Assembly (NCBI RefSeq): GCF_000422465.1
Contig: NZ_KE383844.1
Coordinates: forward strand, 62,001-126,000
Source: Paenibacillus harenae DSM 16969
Lineage (GTDB): Bacteria > Bacillota > Bacilli > Paenibacillales > Paenibacillaceae
Length of the DNA stretch: 64,000 nucleotides
Reading direction: 5' to 3'
The first letter of the stretch is position 1, and each line of letters starts with the position of its first letter. Positions 9,288-17,861 of the stretch are shown here, in pieces. Made by a program: the position numbers and the translations under genes. A model generated the notes under the pieces. It made no database searches. It was not told the DNA's origin and saw only the letters and a list, made by a program, of their open reading frames with translations.

Positions 9288-10172
9288 TTAACCTTTGATC
9301 GATCCCACCATCATGCCCCTCACGAAATACTTCTGAATGAACGGATAAACGAACATAATCGGCAGCGTGCTGATCACGATGACCGCAGACTTCAAGGTTG
9401 CTGCCGGAGGCGGGTCCCGGACCAGCTCGACCTGCGTCTCATCCTGCAGAAGGCCGCTTAGCAAAATATTGCGCATCACGACCTGGATCGGCATCTTGCT
9501 CTGATCGTTAATATAAATCGAAGCGCTGAACCAATCATTCCAATGATGCACCGCGTAGAACAGGCCGATCGTGGCGAAAGCGGGCATCGACAGCGGCACG
9601 ACGATTTTCCATAAAATAAGCGGAGGGGACGCGCCGTCAATAATGGCGGACTCCTCCAGCTCCTCCGGCAGCGTCAGGAAGAAGTTGCGCATAATGAATA
9701 AGTTCCAGGCGCTGATGAGCCCGGGAAAAATCAGCACCCATAGCGTATCCTTCAGCCCCAGCTTGTCGATCAGCATATAGTTCGGAATGAGTCCGCCGTG
9801 GAAGATCATCGTCAGAAAAATGATCAGCACGAGCACGTTGCGGCCCGGCAGCGTTCTGCGCGCCAAGCCGTAAGCGAGCGTAGCGGTAAGCAGCAAATTA
9901 AGAAAGGTGCCGGCCGTCACCCGAAATAACGTCACCTTATAGGCGTTATAAATGATCATGCCGCGATTAAGCAGCATGTCGTAAGCGCTAAGATCGAGCT
10001 TCTCCGGGATGAGGACGAACGCTCCCCTTCTCATCGACTCCTCCGCGCTGATGAAGGAGGTGGCGATGACCGCCAGAAAAGGAATCAGAAACAGCAGCGA
10101 TAATACGATCAGTAGAACGATATTGACGGCGTCGAAGGCGCGCTCCGACGCGGCAGGCTTTAATGCGCTCAT
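9288..10172 (-). CDS. Carbohydrate ABC transporter permease (YtcP/AraQ type)
   Basis: 294 residues, six membrane segments, with the permease EAA loop visible as ELEESAIIDGASPPLILWKI followed by PLSMPAFATIG. The C-terminus VQKYFVRGMMVGSIKG-type ending (here IQKYFVRGMMVGSIKG) is characteristic of the YtcP branch that pairs with LplB-like permeases. No ATPase gene is linked, as is usual in Paenibacillus, where a shared MsmX-type ATPase powers many sugar transporters. It lies 12 bp behind its partner permease. Confidence 0.9.
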   Translation of the reverse strand: MSALKPAASERAFDAVNIVLLIVLSLLFLIPFLAVIATSFISAEESMRRGAFVLIPEKLDLSAYDMLLNRGMIIYNAYKVTLFRVTAGTFLNLLLTATLAYGLARRTLPGRNVLVLIIFLTMIFHGGLIPNYMLIDKLGLKDTLWVLIFPGLISAWNLFIMRNFFLTLPEELEESAIIDGASPPLILWKIVVPLSMPAFATIGLFYAVHHWNDWFSASIYINDQSKMPIQVVMRNILLSGLLQDETQVELVRDPPPAATLKSAVIVISTLPIMFVYPFIQKYFVRGMMVGSIKG

Positions 10173-10183
10173 CGAAGACCTCC

Positions 10184-11164
10184 TTACCAGATTCCGGTCT
10201 GGTTCATTTTTTTCGCGACGTAATTGGCTCCCAGAATGAGGATCATCGCCAGGATGTTCTTAAAGACGCCGACCGCCGTCGCAAACGAATAGTTCAGCTT
10301 GTTCAAGCCTTCCCGGTACACGTACGTGTCGATGATGTCCGCGACGGAATAGACCGAAGGGGAATAGAGCAGCAGCACCTTCTCGAACCCGGCATTGAGC
10401 AGGCCGCCGATGGACAGGATGAGCAGAATCGCGATGATCGGCGTAATGCCCGGCAGCGTAATATGCCACGCTTGGCGCAGCCGGCTCGCGCCGTCTATCC
10501 TCGCCGCTTCGTACAAGCCGGGATCGATCCCCGTCATTGCGGCCAAATACAAAATCGTGCCCCAGCCGATCGTCTGCCACACATGCGACAGAACGAGGAT
10601 GCTCCGGAAGTACTTGGGATCGCCCAGGAAATGAATCGGCTCCCCGCCGAAAGCAACGACAATCGCATTAATCATGCCGCTATCGGTTGACAGCACCATC
10701 ATGACAAGGCCCGCTACGACGACGGTGGAAATAAAATGCGGCAGGTACGAAATCGTCTGAACGATTCGCTTAAAGCCGGTATGCTTGACCTCGTTCAGCA
10801 GCAGAGCCAGCAGGAGCGAGGCGGGAAAGCCGAACAGCAGCTTGTAGCCGCTGATCAACAGCGTATTTCGCATGACGTTCCAGAAGTAGTACGAGTTCCA
10901 GAAGCGGACAAAATGCTTGAAGCCGACCCATTCGCTCGTGAAGATCGCGCGAACCCCCTCGAAGGGGGAAATATCCTTAAAGGCAATGATGACGCCAAAC
11001 ATCGGAATGTAATCGAAGATAATAAAGTACAGCATGCCGGGAATGATCAAGTAGTAATAGAACCGGTGCAGCTTGATGGCTGACCACAATCTCCGTCTGG
11101 CAGCGCCGGTGCCGGCTGCGGTTTCCGGTCTTGCCGTATGCACCGTATGCGTCGTCGGTGTCAA
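10184..11164 (-). CDS. Carbohydrate ABC transporter permease (LplB type)
   Basis: 326 residues from the TTG at 11164, chosen because GGAGGA lies 6 bases upstream; a GTG at 11182 and an ATG at 11170 are in frame but overlap or touch that site. Six membrane segments; the LplB family start region (IPGMLYFIIFDYIPMFG) and the EAA motif LYEAARIDGASRLRQAWHI are clear. It forms the heterodimeric channel with the next permease. Third gene of the locus counting from the sensor, 90 bp after the solute-binding lipoprotein gene. Confidence 0.9.
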   Translation of the reverse strand: MTPTTHTVHTARPETAAGTGAARRRLWSAIKLHRFYYYLIIPGMLYFIIFDYIPMFGVIIAFKDISPFEGVRAIFTSEWVGFKHFVRFWNSYYFWNVMRNTLLISGYKLLFGFPASLLLALLLNEVKHTGFKRIVQTISYLPHFISTVVVAGLVMMVLSTDSGMINAIVVAFGGEPIHFLGDPKYFRSILVLSHVWQTIGWGTILYLAAMTGIDPGLYEAARIDGASRLRQAWHITLPGITPIIAILLILSIGGLLNAGFEKVLLLYSPSVYSVADIIDTYVYREGLNKLNYSFATAVGVFKNILAMILILGANYVAKKMNQTGIW

Positions 11165-11254
11165 AAGCATTCCTCCTTCCACGAGCCGGAGAGCGGCCGC
11201 GCGCGAAGCCGATTCGCCGCAAGCTGCCGCCCGCCCGTCGATCCCTTATGCCCG

Positions 11255-12778
11255 CTACTGCTTCTTCTCGTTATATTGCTTCGTATATTCGGCGATCCAC
11301 TGATCCAGCCCCGCCTTATACAATTGATCGATGTACGCGTCGAAGTCGCTGAGCGGCCTGGCTCCCGTTACGAATTTGACCAGCTCCTCGCTGCGCAGCC
11401 GGTCGATATCCCCAAGCGTCGGAATGTTCTCCTGCAGCTGCACCTTGTCGTACATAATGGTCGCATCGACGGGCATTTTCGCCGTATCCAGCTGCAGCAG
11501 CTCCTTGTTCAAATATTCGGCGTGCATTTCTTTGATCGGATCCTTGAAGGCGTACGCCGTCTCAGTCGCGGTGCCCAGCGACAGCAAATATTCTCCGGCG
11601 TAGGTGAGTTCCGGATTCGTCAGCTCGACCTCGTATTTGCTGTCCCCGATATAGCTCCAGTTCGTGCCGAATGCGGCCGTGAGCGAATTCGTCGGGATAT
11701 CCTTGTATTGATCGTTAATAAACTGAATGACCGCTGCGGCGTTCTTGGATTTCTTCGTAATGACCTGTGCTGTCGTGGACCCCGGCGAAGCGGTCATCGG
11801 CTTGCCCTTCGGCCCTTGAATGCCGCGGATGATCTCATAATTGGCCTCTTCCGGCAAATTCGCTTTTATTTGCGGGAACAGCAGGGTAATGCGCGAATAC
11901 CACATCGAGGAGCTGCCGACGCGGTTCGTCTTCAGCAGCTCAAGCGCATCGAACTTGGCGAAGGACTCCTTGTAGAGGTAACCCTTCTGATACCAGTCGG
12001 CCATCTTGGCTACAAAATCCTTAAAGCCAGGAGCCAGCTCGGCAGGCTTCAGCATTTGGTCGGAAGAGTCGAACCAGTTGCTGTTGCCGTGCTCGGTGTA
12101 CCCGCCAAGAATGGCGTTTTTGATGCCGTTCAGGTCGGTCATCATCGGAATCGTATCGTCCTTGCCGTTGCCGTCCGGATCTCCTTCCTTAAATGCTTTC
12201 AAGACCGCTTCCAGTTCATCGAGCGTTTGCGGCATCTTCAAATCAAGCTTCTTCAGCCAATCGGTGCGGATCCAGATCGGATAGTGGGTAGCCGGCATCC
12301 CCCGCGGGATGCCCCAGATCGTCCCCTCCTTATCCGTCATATAATCCCAAGCCTCCTGGGGCCATGCCTTCTTGATGTCCTGCCCGTATTCGTCCAGCAG
12401 GTCATTCAGCGGAATGATGGCGCCCTTCGGCGCGTAATCGTCCCAATTGCCCATGAAGGTGTCGAGCTCGTCGCTGGAGCCAAGCAGCAGGTTCAGCTTC
12501 TCCTTGGCGGCGTCGCCGCCCTGGGGCGGGATGATGGCATTCGGCTCGATGTTCAGCTTCTCCATGTAATGCTGCTTCATCTTCTCGAGCTCAGCGGGCA
12601 CGCTGCCCTCCGGCTTCGCGTTCAAGGCGCCCGTATTCTGATAAATATAGATCGGCGTCGGCCCCTTCTCTCCGCCTTCCTTATCCGCCGCGTTCCCTCC
12701 GCCTTCTCCGGAGCATGACGCCAGCAAGGCGGCGCTTAACGCAGCGGTCAGCAGCAGGCTGACAAATCTCTGTTTCAT
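11255..12778 (-). CDS. Extracellular sugar-binding lipoprotein of an ABC importer
   Basis: 507 residues. The N-terminus is a lipoprotein signal ending in lipobox LASC, followed by a Ser/Gly/Glu-rich linker, then a two-lobed binding-protein fold with the cluster-1-like features of the LplA/YtcQ group (WDYMTDKEGTIWGIPRG, TDWLKKLDLKMPQTLDEL, DGNGKDDTIPM). It captures substrate outside the cell for the two permeases encoded downstream. GGGAGG precedes the ATG. A promoter with an overlapping cre-like site lies 60-90 bp upstream, so glucose repression through CcpA is likely. Confidence 0.92.
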   Translation of the reverse strand: MKQRFVSLLLTAALSAALLASCSGEGGGNAADKEGGEKGPTPIYIYQNTGALNAKPEGSVPAELEKMKQHYMEKLNIEPNAIIPPQGGDAAKEKLNLLLGSSDELDTFMGNWDDYAPKGAIIPLNDLLDEYGQDIKKAWPQEAWDYMTDKEGTIWGIPRGMPATHYPIWIRTDWLKKLDLKMPQTLDELEAVLKAFKEGDPDGNGKDDTIPMMTDLNGIKNAILGGYTEHGNSNWFDSSDQMLKPAELAPGFKDFVAKMADWYQKGYLYKESFAKFDALELLKTNRVGSSSMWYSRITLLFPQIKANLPEEANYEIIRGIQGPKGKPMTASPGSTTAQVITKKSKNAAAVIQFINDQYKDIPTNSLTAAFGTNWSYIGDSKYEVELTNPELTYAGEYLLSLGTATETAYAFKDPIKEMHAEYLNKELLQLDTAKMPVDATIMYDKVQLQENIPTLGDIDRLRSEELVKFVTGARPLSDFDAYIDQLYKAGLDQWIAEYTKQYNEKKQ

Positions 12779-12837
12779 GGCAGTTCCTCCCTTTTTTTAA
12801 TTGGGTTGCGCAAGGCTGACTGCCCTGCCTGAACCGA

Positions 12838-12866
12838 AGCATAGCCGAATTTGTAAGCGCTTTAAA
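12838..12866 (-). promoter_or_regulatory. Promoter with overlapping cre-like (CcpA) site upstream of the solute-binding protein gene
   Basis: On the minus strand TTTAAA (12861-12866) and TATGCT (12838-12843) are separated by 17 bases and could be -35 and -10. TTGTAAGCGCTTTAAA (12851-12866) matches the cre consensus WTGNAARCGNWWWCAW at 15 of 16 positions and covers the -35 box, the arrangement expected for repression by CcpA. Confidence 0.6.
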
Positions 12867-12945
12867 TCATAAAAATTCTACTTTCGTATGACTTCTTTTA
12901 CTTGTCATAATCGTCATACTTTGGGGGGCTGCATCGCCTGACGAC

Positions 12946-15312
12946 TTAGAGCCTGTAGCCTTGGGGGCGAAGCATGGCGCCATGCAGCTTTCTATATTCG
13001 CCGGGGGTGAGCCCCGTCCGTTCCTTGAACACTTTGATAAAATAATACGAATTGCTGTAGCCGACGAGCCGGCCGACCTCGCCGATCTTCGTGCCGCCGC
13101 CGAGCAGCAGCTCCTTGCTACGCTCAAGCCTGACCTCCTTCAAGTAATCGACGAACGTATCGCCCGTAATCTGCTTGAACAGCCGGCTAATATAAGCGGG
13201 ATTGAGCTTAAGCTGCTCCGCTACCGAATGAAGCGACAGATCCTTGGCATAGTCTTGTTCGATCATCTCGACCGCTCTTGCAATATGCTGGTTGCCCTTG
13301 GCGCTCAGCTCGCGCTCGATATAGGCGGAGGAGGCGAGAATGACATGCTCGAACCAGCGGACAATGTCACTCATGGACGCCTGGCCCAGCAGCTCCCGGT
13401 AAGGATCTGCATCTTCCCCGAGCACGCTGCTCATATCCGCGCCGAGCTGGCCGAACGCGCCCATGATGCCCGTCAGCAGCTGGACGAAGGGAGGCTTGAG
13501 CTGGTTGTAATGCATGCGGCTCTTATGCGCTTCGATCTCCGCGACGAACTCCCCGAACGCGCGAAGCGCTTCCTCCCCTCTGGCCGTCTTCAGACAGGCG
13601 AGCAGCTGCTCCTCCTTCTGCTTCGGATAGCGGAAGCAGACAGCGCCGTCGAGCTGGATATCCTCGATCGAGATGACGTCGCCGCTGCCGTACAGGATGC
13701 GATATTTTAACGCTTCCACCGCCTCCTCGTACGATTGCGGGAGATCCAGGACCGATTCGTAAGCCCTGCCTACTCCGATTGTGAAGCGGCCGTGAAGCTC
13801 AAGGTTCGCTTCATGAAGCAGCTGCTGCCCCAGCAAGAATACTTGCTGACGGTCCATTCCGCCGCACGACAGGACGAGGGCCATGACGTCCTTCTCCGTC
13901 TCCACCAGAAAATGCTTCATGGCAAGCAGCGGGCTCTGGCTAATGCGATCCATGATGCGCAGCTTCCGAAGATCCTCGGACATGCTCACGCTCATACCCG
14001 GCTCCGGCTCCTGTCGGTCAGGCTCATCCAAGGCGATGGCCATGACGACCAAATTCGTCTGATCCAGATCCACCTTCAAATCCTGCTGCTTCGCGGAAAT
14101 CTCGTCCCGGGTCATGCGGTGTCTCCTCAGTAAACCGGCCTTGAACTGCTCCCGCTGAATCGGCAGACTCTCGTCCAGCTTCTCCTTGAAGTAGTCCCGT
14201 TCATCGATCGCGGTCTGCATGAATCGGCCGATGCCGCCAAGCTCGTCCGTGCGATCCAGCTTGCTGCGGTCCGGGTTCCATCCTGCCATCGCTTTGAGAC
14301 GCTTGATCGGTTTGTATAAACGCTTGGAAGACAAATAGGCGAGCATGAGCGATAGGAGGAACAGCAGCACGGCCGAAATAAAGATGGTTTGCTTAATGGA
14401 GTCCGTCCCTTGTGATAGCGCTTTCATATCCGAAGCGTTCAAGAAAGTCCAACCCAGCAAGGACGATTCCGCGTAGCAGATCAGCTTGGGGCTGCCGCCG
14501 ATTTTTTCCAGGAAATAACCGGCTTTACCGGCGAACCCGGCATAGGACGGCAGAACCTGCCGAATGCTTTGGTGCAGATGCGCGGGATTTTTGTGAAATA
14601 AGACGTTCCCTTCCGGTGAAACCACGTAGATGTCATCCTGTTGATTCAGCCTGCTGAAAATTCTCGTATACATCATTTCGGCATCCAGATTAATAATGAA
14701 GGCACTGTTTCCTTTGCCGGTCTTGTAGAGGAGGGTTAGTACGTTTTTGTCCGGGGAGCGGTACTGGCTGGCCATTCTGGTGTCGGTAAAAGCGATGGTT
14801 TCCGCTGCTTGCAGCAGCTTATCGTACCAGCCCTTGTCATAAAATTCGTCCCAGCCGAACTGGCGGTTCGAGCCGTCGTTATCCAAGGTAATGACAGACC
14901 GGCTGCGGTCGTCATAGTAGTAGACGGAATCGACGAACGCATTGGACATGCGGAACGTATTGATCGTCTCGATGGAATTTTTCTTCGCTTCCAGGTACGA
15001 ATACAGCGCCGGCAGATCCTCCTTCCGGAGCTCCCCCTGCAGGCCCTCGTAATAGCTGGCTCCAGGGAAACCCTCAAATTTCTGAAAGGACCGGTTCAGC
15101 GCAAGCTGATTGGAATTTTCCTTGATCCGGTTCAAGACGATTTCAATCGCATTGATCGTTTGGTTCAAATACTGCTGCTTGTTCGCCGCCGTTTCCTTCC
15201 GGTACGTCTCGGATACCTTAAAGTAAGTCACGATGTTGGAGACGAGACTCGGAACGATAGCGAGCAGCGCCATCGTCAAAATCAGCTTCACAAAAAAATT
15301 TCTCCGCATCAT
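12946..15312 (-). CDS. Membrane sensor with AraC-type DNA-binding domain
   Basis: 788 residues from the ATG at 15312; GGGGGCAGG precedes it, and an upstream in-frame ATG at 15369 lacks such a site. Layout: transmembrane helix (about residues 8-28, LILTMALLAIVPSLVSNIV), extracellular Cache-like region of about 270 residues, second membrane helix (TIFISAVLLFLLSLMLAYL) with a HAMP-like KRLYKPIKRL, a long cytoplasmic region and a C-terminal AraC domain (DLSLHSVAEQLKLNPAYISR, then GYSNSYYFIKVFKERTGLTP). Paenibacillus uses such one-component sensors to control adjacent sugar uptake genes; here it sits just upstream of the solute-binding protein gene. Confidence 0.88.
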   Translation of the reverse strand: MMRRNFFVKLILTMALLAIVPSLVSNIVTYFKVSETYRKETAANKQQYLNQTINAIEIVLNRIKENSNQLALNRSFQKFEGFPGASYYEGLQGELRKEDLPALYSYLEAKKNSIETINTFRMSNAFVDSVYYYDDRSRSVITLDNDGSNRQFGWDEFYDKGWYDKLLQAAETIAFTDTRMASQYRSPDKNVLTLLYKTGKGNSAFIINLDAEMMYTRIFSRLNQQDDIYVVSPEGNVLFHKNPAHLHQSIRQVLPSYAGFAGKAGYFLEKIGGSPKLICYAESSLLGWTFLNASDMKALSQGTDSIKQTIFISAVLLFLLSLMLAYLSSKRLYKPIKRLKAMAGWNPDRSKLDRTDELGGIGRFMQTAIDERDYFKEKLDESLPIQREQFKAGLLRRHRMTRDEISAKQQDLKVDLDQTNLVVMAIALDEPDRQEPEPGMSVSMSEDLRKLRIMDRISQSPLLAMKHFLVETEKDVMALVLSCGGMDRQQVFLLGQQLLHEANLELHGRFTIGVGRAYESVLDLPQSYEEAVEALKYRILYGSGDVISIEDIQLDGAVCFRYPKQKEEQLLACLKTARGEEALRAFGEFVAEIEAHKSRMHYNQLKPPFVQLLTGIMGAFGQLGADMSSVLGEDADPYRELLGQASMSDIVRWFEHVILASSAYIERELSAKGNQHIARAVEMIEQDYAKDLSLHSVAEQLKLNPAYISRLFKQITGDTFVDYLKEVRLERSKELLLGGGTKIGEVGRLVGYSNSYYFIKVFKERTGLTPGEYRKLHGAMLRPQGYRL

Positions 15313-15416
15313 CCTGCCCCCTTTTCCATGCCATGGAATAACAAGAAGGCTGACCGGGATCAGCCTCATGCTTCTTTATGAAGTCGATGCATACAATTGG
15401 GTCACTTGCTCATCGA

Positions 15417-16370
15417 TTAACGAATAGTCGTCCCATTCGGCTCATACCGATAGCGCTGAAGCGTGCCGCTTTGCGCGTAGTACGCCTCGATCGAAGCCCG
15501 TTCCTCCGCCGTGAACTGCTTAAGCGGTCTTCTTACGGTTGGCGTGGCAATCACGCCTTGCAAATACAGCACATGCTTCTCATAAGGGATTGCGTCATAC
15601 TGGATCATATGGGCAATGACCTCGTTCGCCTCCGCTTGCCTTGCTTGCAGCAGCCGCATAGCCGGGCGTTCTTCTGAGGAGACGACTTCATAGATTTGCG
15701 CGAATAGGCCGGGCATCATATTGTAGGTGCTTCCAACGGCACCGTCGGCCCCGGCATAAGCGCCGCCAAGATACACCTCGTCGTGGCCGTTATAGATAAG
15801 GAAATGCTCGCCGCACTTGGCGCGGATTTGCTGCATTTCGAACAGATTGAGCGAAGTGAACTTGACGCCGATGCACTGCGGATGCCGGCTGAGTTGCTCA
15901 TAGAAGTCCATCGACAAGCTGACGCCGGTTGCGCCGGGATAATGATAGACGATCATCGGCAGCGAGGTGGCCGCCATAATCGCTTCGTAATGCTCCCGGA
16001 TCTCCTTCATCGATACCTTGTAATAGAACGGGACGACGGCGGATACGGCATCCACGTTCTGAGCCTCGGCATGCTTCGCCAACCGGATCGATTCCCTGGT
16101 GCTGATACAGCCGATATGGGCAATGATCGTTACGCGGCCCGCAGCTGCCCGGACAACCGACTCCAGAATTTGCTCACGTTCCTCGGCTGTCAGAATAAAG
16201 CCCTCGCCGGTGCTTCCGCCCACGTAGAAGCCGCTGATGCCTTGCTTGATCTGATGCTCGACCAGCCGGGTGAGCGACTCGAAATCAATATCGCCATTCT
16301 CGTACATCGGCGTCAGCAGAGCCGTAAATATGCCGCGGAATCGATTCTCGTGTTCCAACGTTTTGTTCAT
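15417..16370 (-). CDS. N-acetylneuraminate lyase-like enzyme (DHDPS/NAL superfamily)
   Basis: 317 residues, TIM barrel of the class I aldolase superfamily. Visible motifs are YVGGSTGEG (carboxylate binding), the tyrosine in MIVYHYPGATGV and the Schiff-base lysine in CIGVKFTS. The STGE plus YHYP pattern fits N-acetylneuraminate lyase better than dihydrodipicolinate synthase. It would split sialic acid to N-acetylmannosamine and pyruvate. The neighbouring transporter and sialidase-like gene support this, though other 2-keto acid aldolases share the motifs. AAGGAGAGGG precedes the ATG. No nanE, nanK or nagA homologue is in the window. Confidence 0.75.
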   Translation of the reverse strand: MNKTLEHENRFRGIFTALLTPMYENGDIDFESLTRLVEHQIKQGISGFYVGGSTGEGFILTAEEREQILESVVRAAAGRVTIIAHIGCISTRESIRLAKHAEAQNVDAVSAVVPFYYKVSMKEIREHYEAIMAATSLPMIVYHYPGATGVSLSMDFYEQLSRHPQCIGVKFTSLNLFEMQQIRAKCGEHFLIYNGHDEVYLGGAYAGADGAVGSTYNMMPGLFAQIYEVVSSEERPAMRLLQARQAEANEVIAHMIQYDAIPYEKHVLYLQGVIATPTVRRPLKQFTAEERASIEAYYAQSGTLQRYRYEPNGTTIR

Positions 16371-16479
16371 TATGCCAATCCCTCTCCTTCGGCCGTCCTA
16401 TCGAACGGTAACTATAGAGGGATTATAGCGCGAAGCCGCGGGAAGCATTTCTCATAATTTTATAATACCTTTCATTTCT

Positions 16480-16503
16480 TTGGAAGCGCTTCACAAGTAT
16501 AAT
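16480..16503 (+). promoter_or_regulatory. cre-like site and -10 box ahead of the divergent AraC gene
   Basis: TTGGAAGCGCTTCACA (16480-16495) matches the cre consensus at 13 of 16 positions and contains the palindrome GAAGCGCTTC. A TATAAT at 16498-16503 follows at once. The site lies between the divergently transcribed lyase-like and AraC genes. Repression of one or both by CcpA is inference. Confidence 0.45.
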
Positions 16504-16539
16504 AGAGCTACCACGACCGAGAGGAGGCGGATAAACGCG

Positions 16540-17406
16540 ATGTATCCTCAATACTTGTTTGAATATCCGAACGTCGACTCGGATTTCCCTTTTTACATGA
16601 AAAAAAAGAGGTATACGTCCGTATCCTCTCATCGGCATGATTTTATCGAGTTCTCGTTGGTATTGGAAGGAAGAGGTAAGGAGTGGATCAACGGCTCGGA
16701 GCATGACCTGCTGCCTGGCACGTTAGTGCTGCTACTCCCTTATCAAATCCACGAATACCGCTCCATCGCGGATGACCAGTTAACCATGTATATTTGCAAC
16801 TTCGATATGCAGCTGCTTACGTCGGGGCCAGAAGCCGCGTGGGGGCTTCACGAGCTGCTGCTTGGCCGGGATTCCGTACAGCCTGCCTACGTCCACTTGC
16901 CGGAGGAAGCGCTGGGCGAGGCGGTTCGGCTGTGGGACAATCTTTATGAGGAGTACCAATCAACGCTGGCCTGGAGGCCGATCGTGCTCCGCTCCTTGCT
17001 GCTGCAAGCCTTGTCGCAAATCATTAGGCACGGAAGCAAGACGCCGGATACAACTAAAAAAGAAAGGCAAGCGCCTTCCTCCAAAACGATATGGCCGGTC
17101 GTCCAGTACGTGTACGAGCATTTCCTGGAGCCCTTATCGCTGCAGGCGTTGTCCGAACGGTTCCACGTCCATCCGACGCAGCTCAGCTCCCAATTCGGGG
17201 AGCATTTCGGCCTGCATTTCGTCGATTTCCTTCACGAGCTCCGGATCCGGCATGCTTGCAGTCTGCTCATTTCCTCAAGCTTGCCGATTTCTCAAATAGC
17301 ATTCGAATCCGGATTTTCTTCATACCCTACCTTTTCCCGGGTTTTTCTTCGGTTGAAAGGGATGACTCCCCGGCAGTATCGGGAGCGGCGGGAGGGGAAG
17401 GGATGA
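16540..17406 (+). CDS. AraC-family transcriptional regulator
   Basis: 288 residues from the ATG at 16540 (AGGAGG 15 bases upstream); an in-frame TTG at 16480 is unlikely because it lies ahead of the -10 box. The N-terminal half is a cupin ligand-binding domain (SHRHDFIEFSLVLEGRGKEW, LLPGTLVLLLPYQIHEYR). The C-terminal 100 residues hold two helix-turn-helix units (LSLQALSERFHVHPTQLSSQ, ISQIAFESGFSSYPTFSRVF) and end in the family TPRQYR motif. It diverges from the lyase-like gene and probably controls the sialic-acid-type locus. Confidence 0.9.
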   Translation: MYPQYLFEYPNVDSDFPFYMKKKRYTSVSSHRHDFIEFSLVLEGRGKEWINGSEHDLLPGTLVLLLPYQIHEYRSIADDQLTMYICNFDMQLLTSGPEAAWGLHELLLGRDSVQPAYVHLPEEALGEAVRLWDNLYEEYQSTLAWRPIVLRSLLLQALSQIIRHGSKTPDTTKKERQAPSSKTIWPVVQYVYEHFLEPLSLQALSERFHVHPTQLSSQFGEHFGLHFVDFLHELRIRHACSLLISSSLPISQIAFESGFSSYPTFSRVFLRLKGMTPRQYRERREGKG

Positions 17407-17760
17407 CGAGCTGCATGCATGAAAAAGGATGACGGACGGCATAGCGTTGTGACCGCTCGCGTACCGACAGGCGATTTCGGTTTGCAGGATTCGCTCAGCG
17501 TGTACGACTTCATGCAGGCTGGTGAAAGTGAAATTAGGCTTGACGGGCTAGCGCTTTCTCGCCAATGAAGATCGTCTACACTCCCGCGGGCTGACCATGA
17601 AGCTATCGGACAACCCCGTTTCATTAAGAGTCCGCACGGCTTCGGGCACGCCCGGCAGCAACACCAGATCCGCGGCTCGATTCAAGTTATGGCTTTGATC
17701 ACGCCATCGCGATCTGGGAAAAGGCTTTCAACTGAACCTTCGGAATCGTCTCCCTCAAGA
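17407..17760 (+). pseudogene. Decayed coding remnant
   Basis: No intact gene fills this gap, but short protein-like pieces in different plus-strand frames are interrupted by stops: VPTGDFGLQDSLSVYDFMQA ending near 17567, a segment beginning MKLSDNPVSLRVR near 17597, and YGFDHAIAIWEKAFN ending near 17733. I do not recognise the family. The stretch has the GC-rich composition of the core genes to its left rather than of the island to its right, so it may be a core gene broken when the island arrived. Confidence 0.3.
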
Positions 17761-17861
17761 GGAGTGGGGTAAATTCAATTTAATTTTGTTTACCTCTAGT
17801 ATTCGAGAAGTTCTGTCCGTACGCGGCATCTTTTCTACCGAAACCCTCCATAGTCTAAACC

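Noticed and set aside
11138..12718. Long plus-strand open frame of 526 codons opposite the solute-binding protein gene
   Set aside because: It is the shadow of a GC-rich gene with a clear signal peptide and lipobox on the minus strand; the plus-strand product has no recognisable domain.
17315..17624. Minus-strand frame of about 110 codons at the left island boundary
   Set aside because: It has no ribosome binding site and overlaps the end of the AraC gene; the plus-strand fragments look more protein-like.
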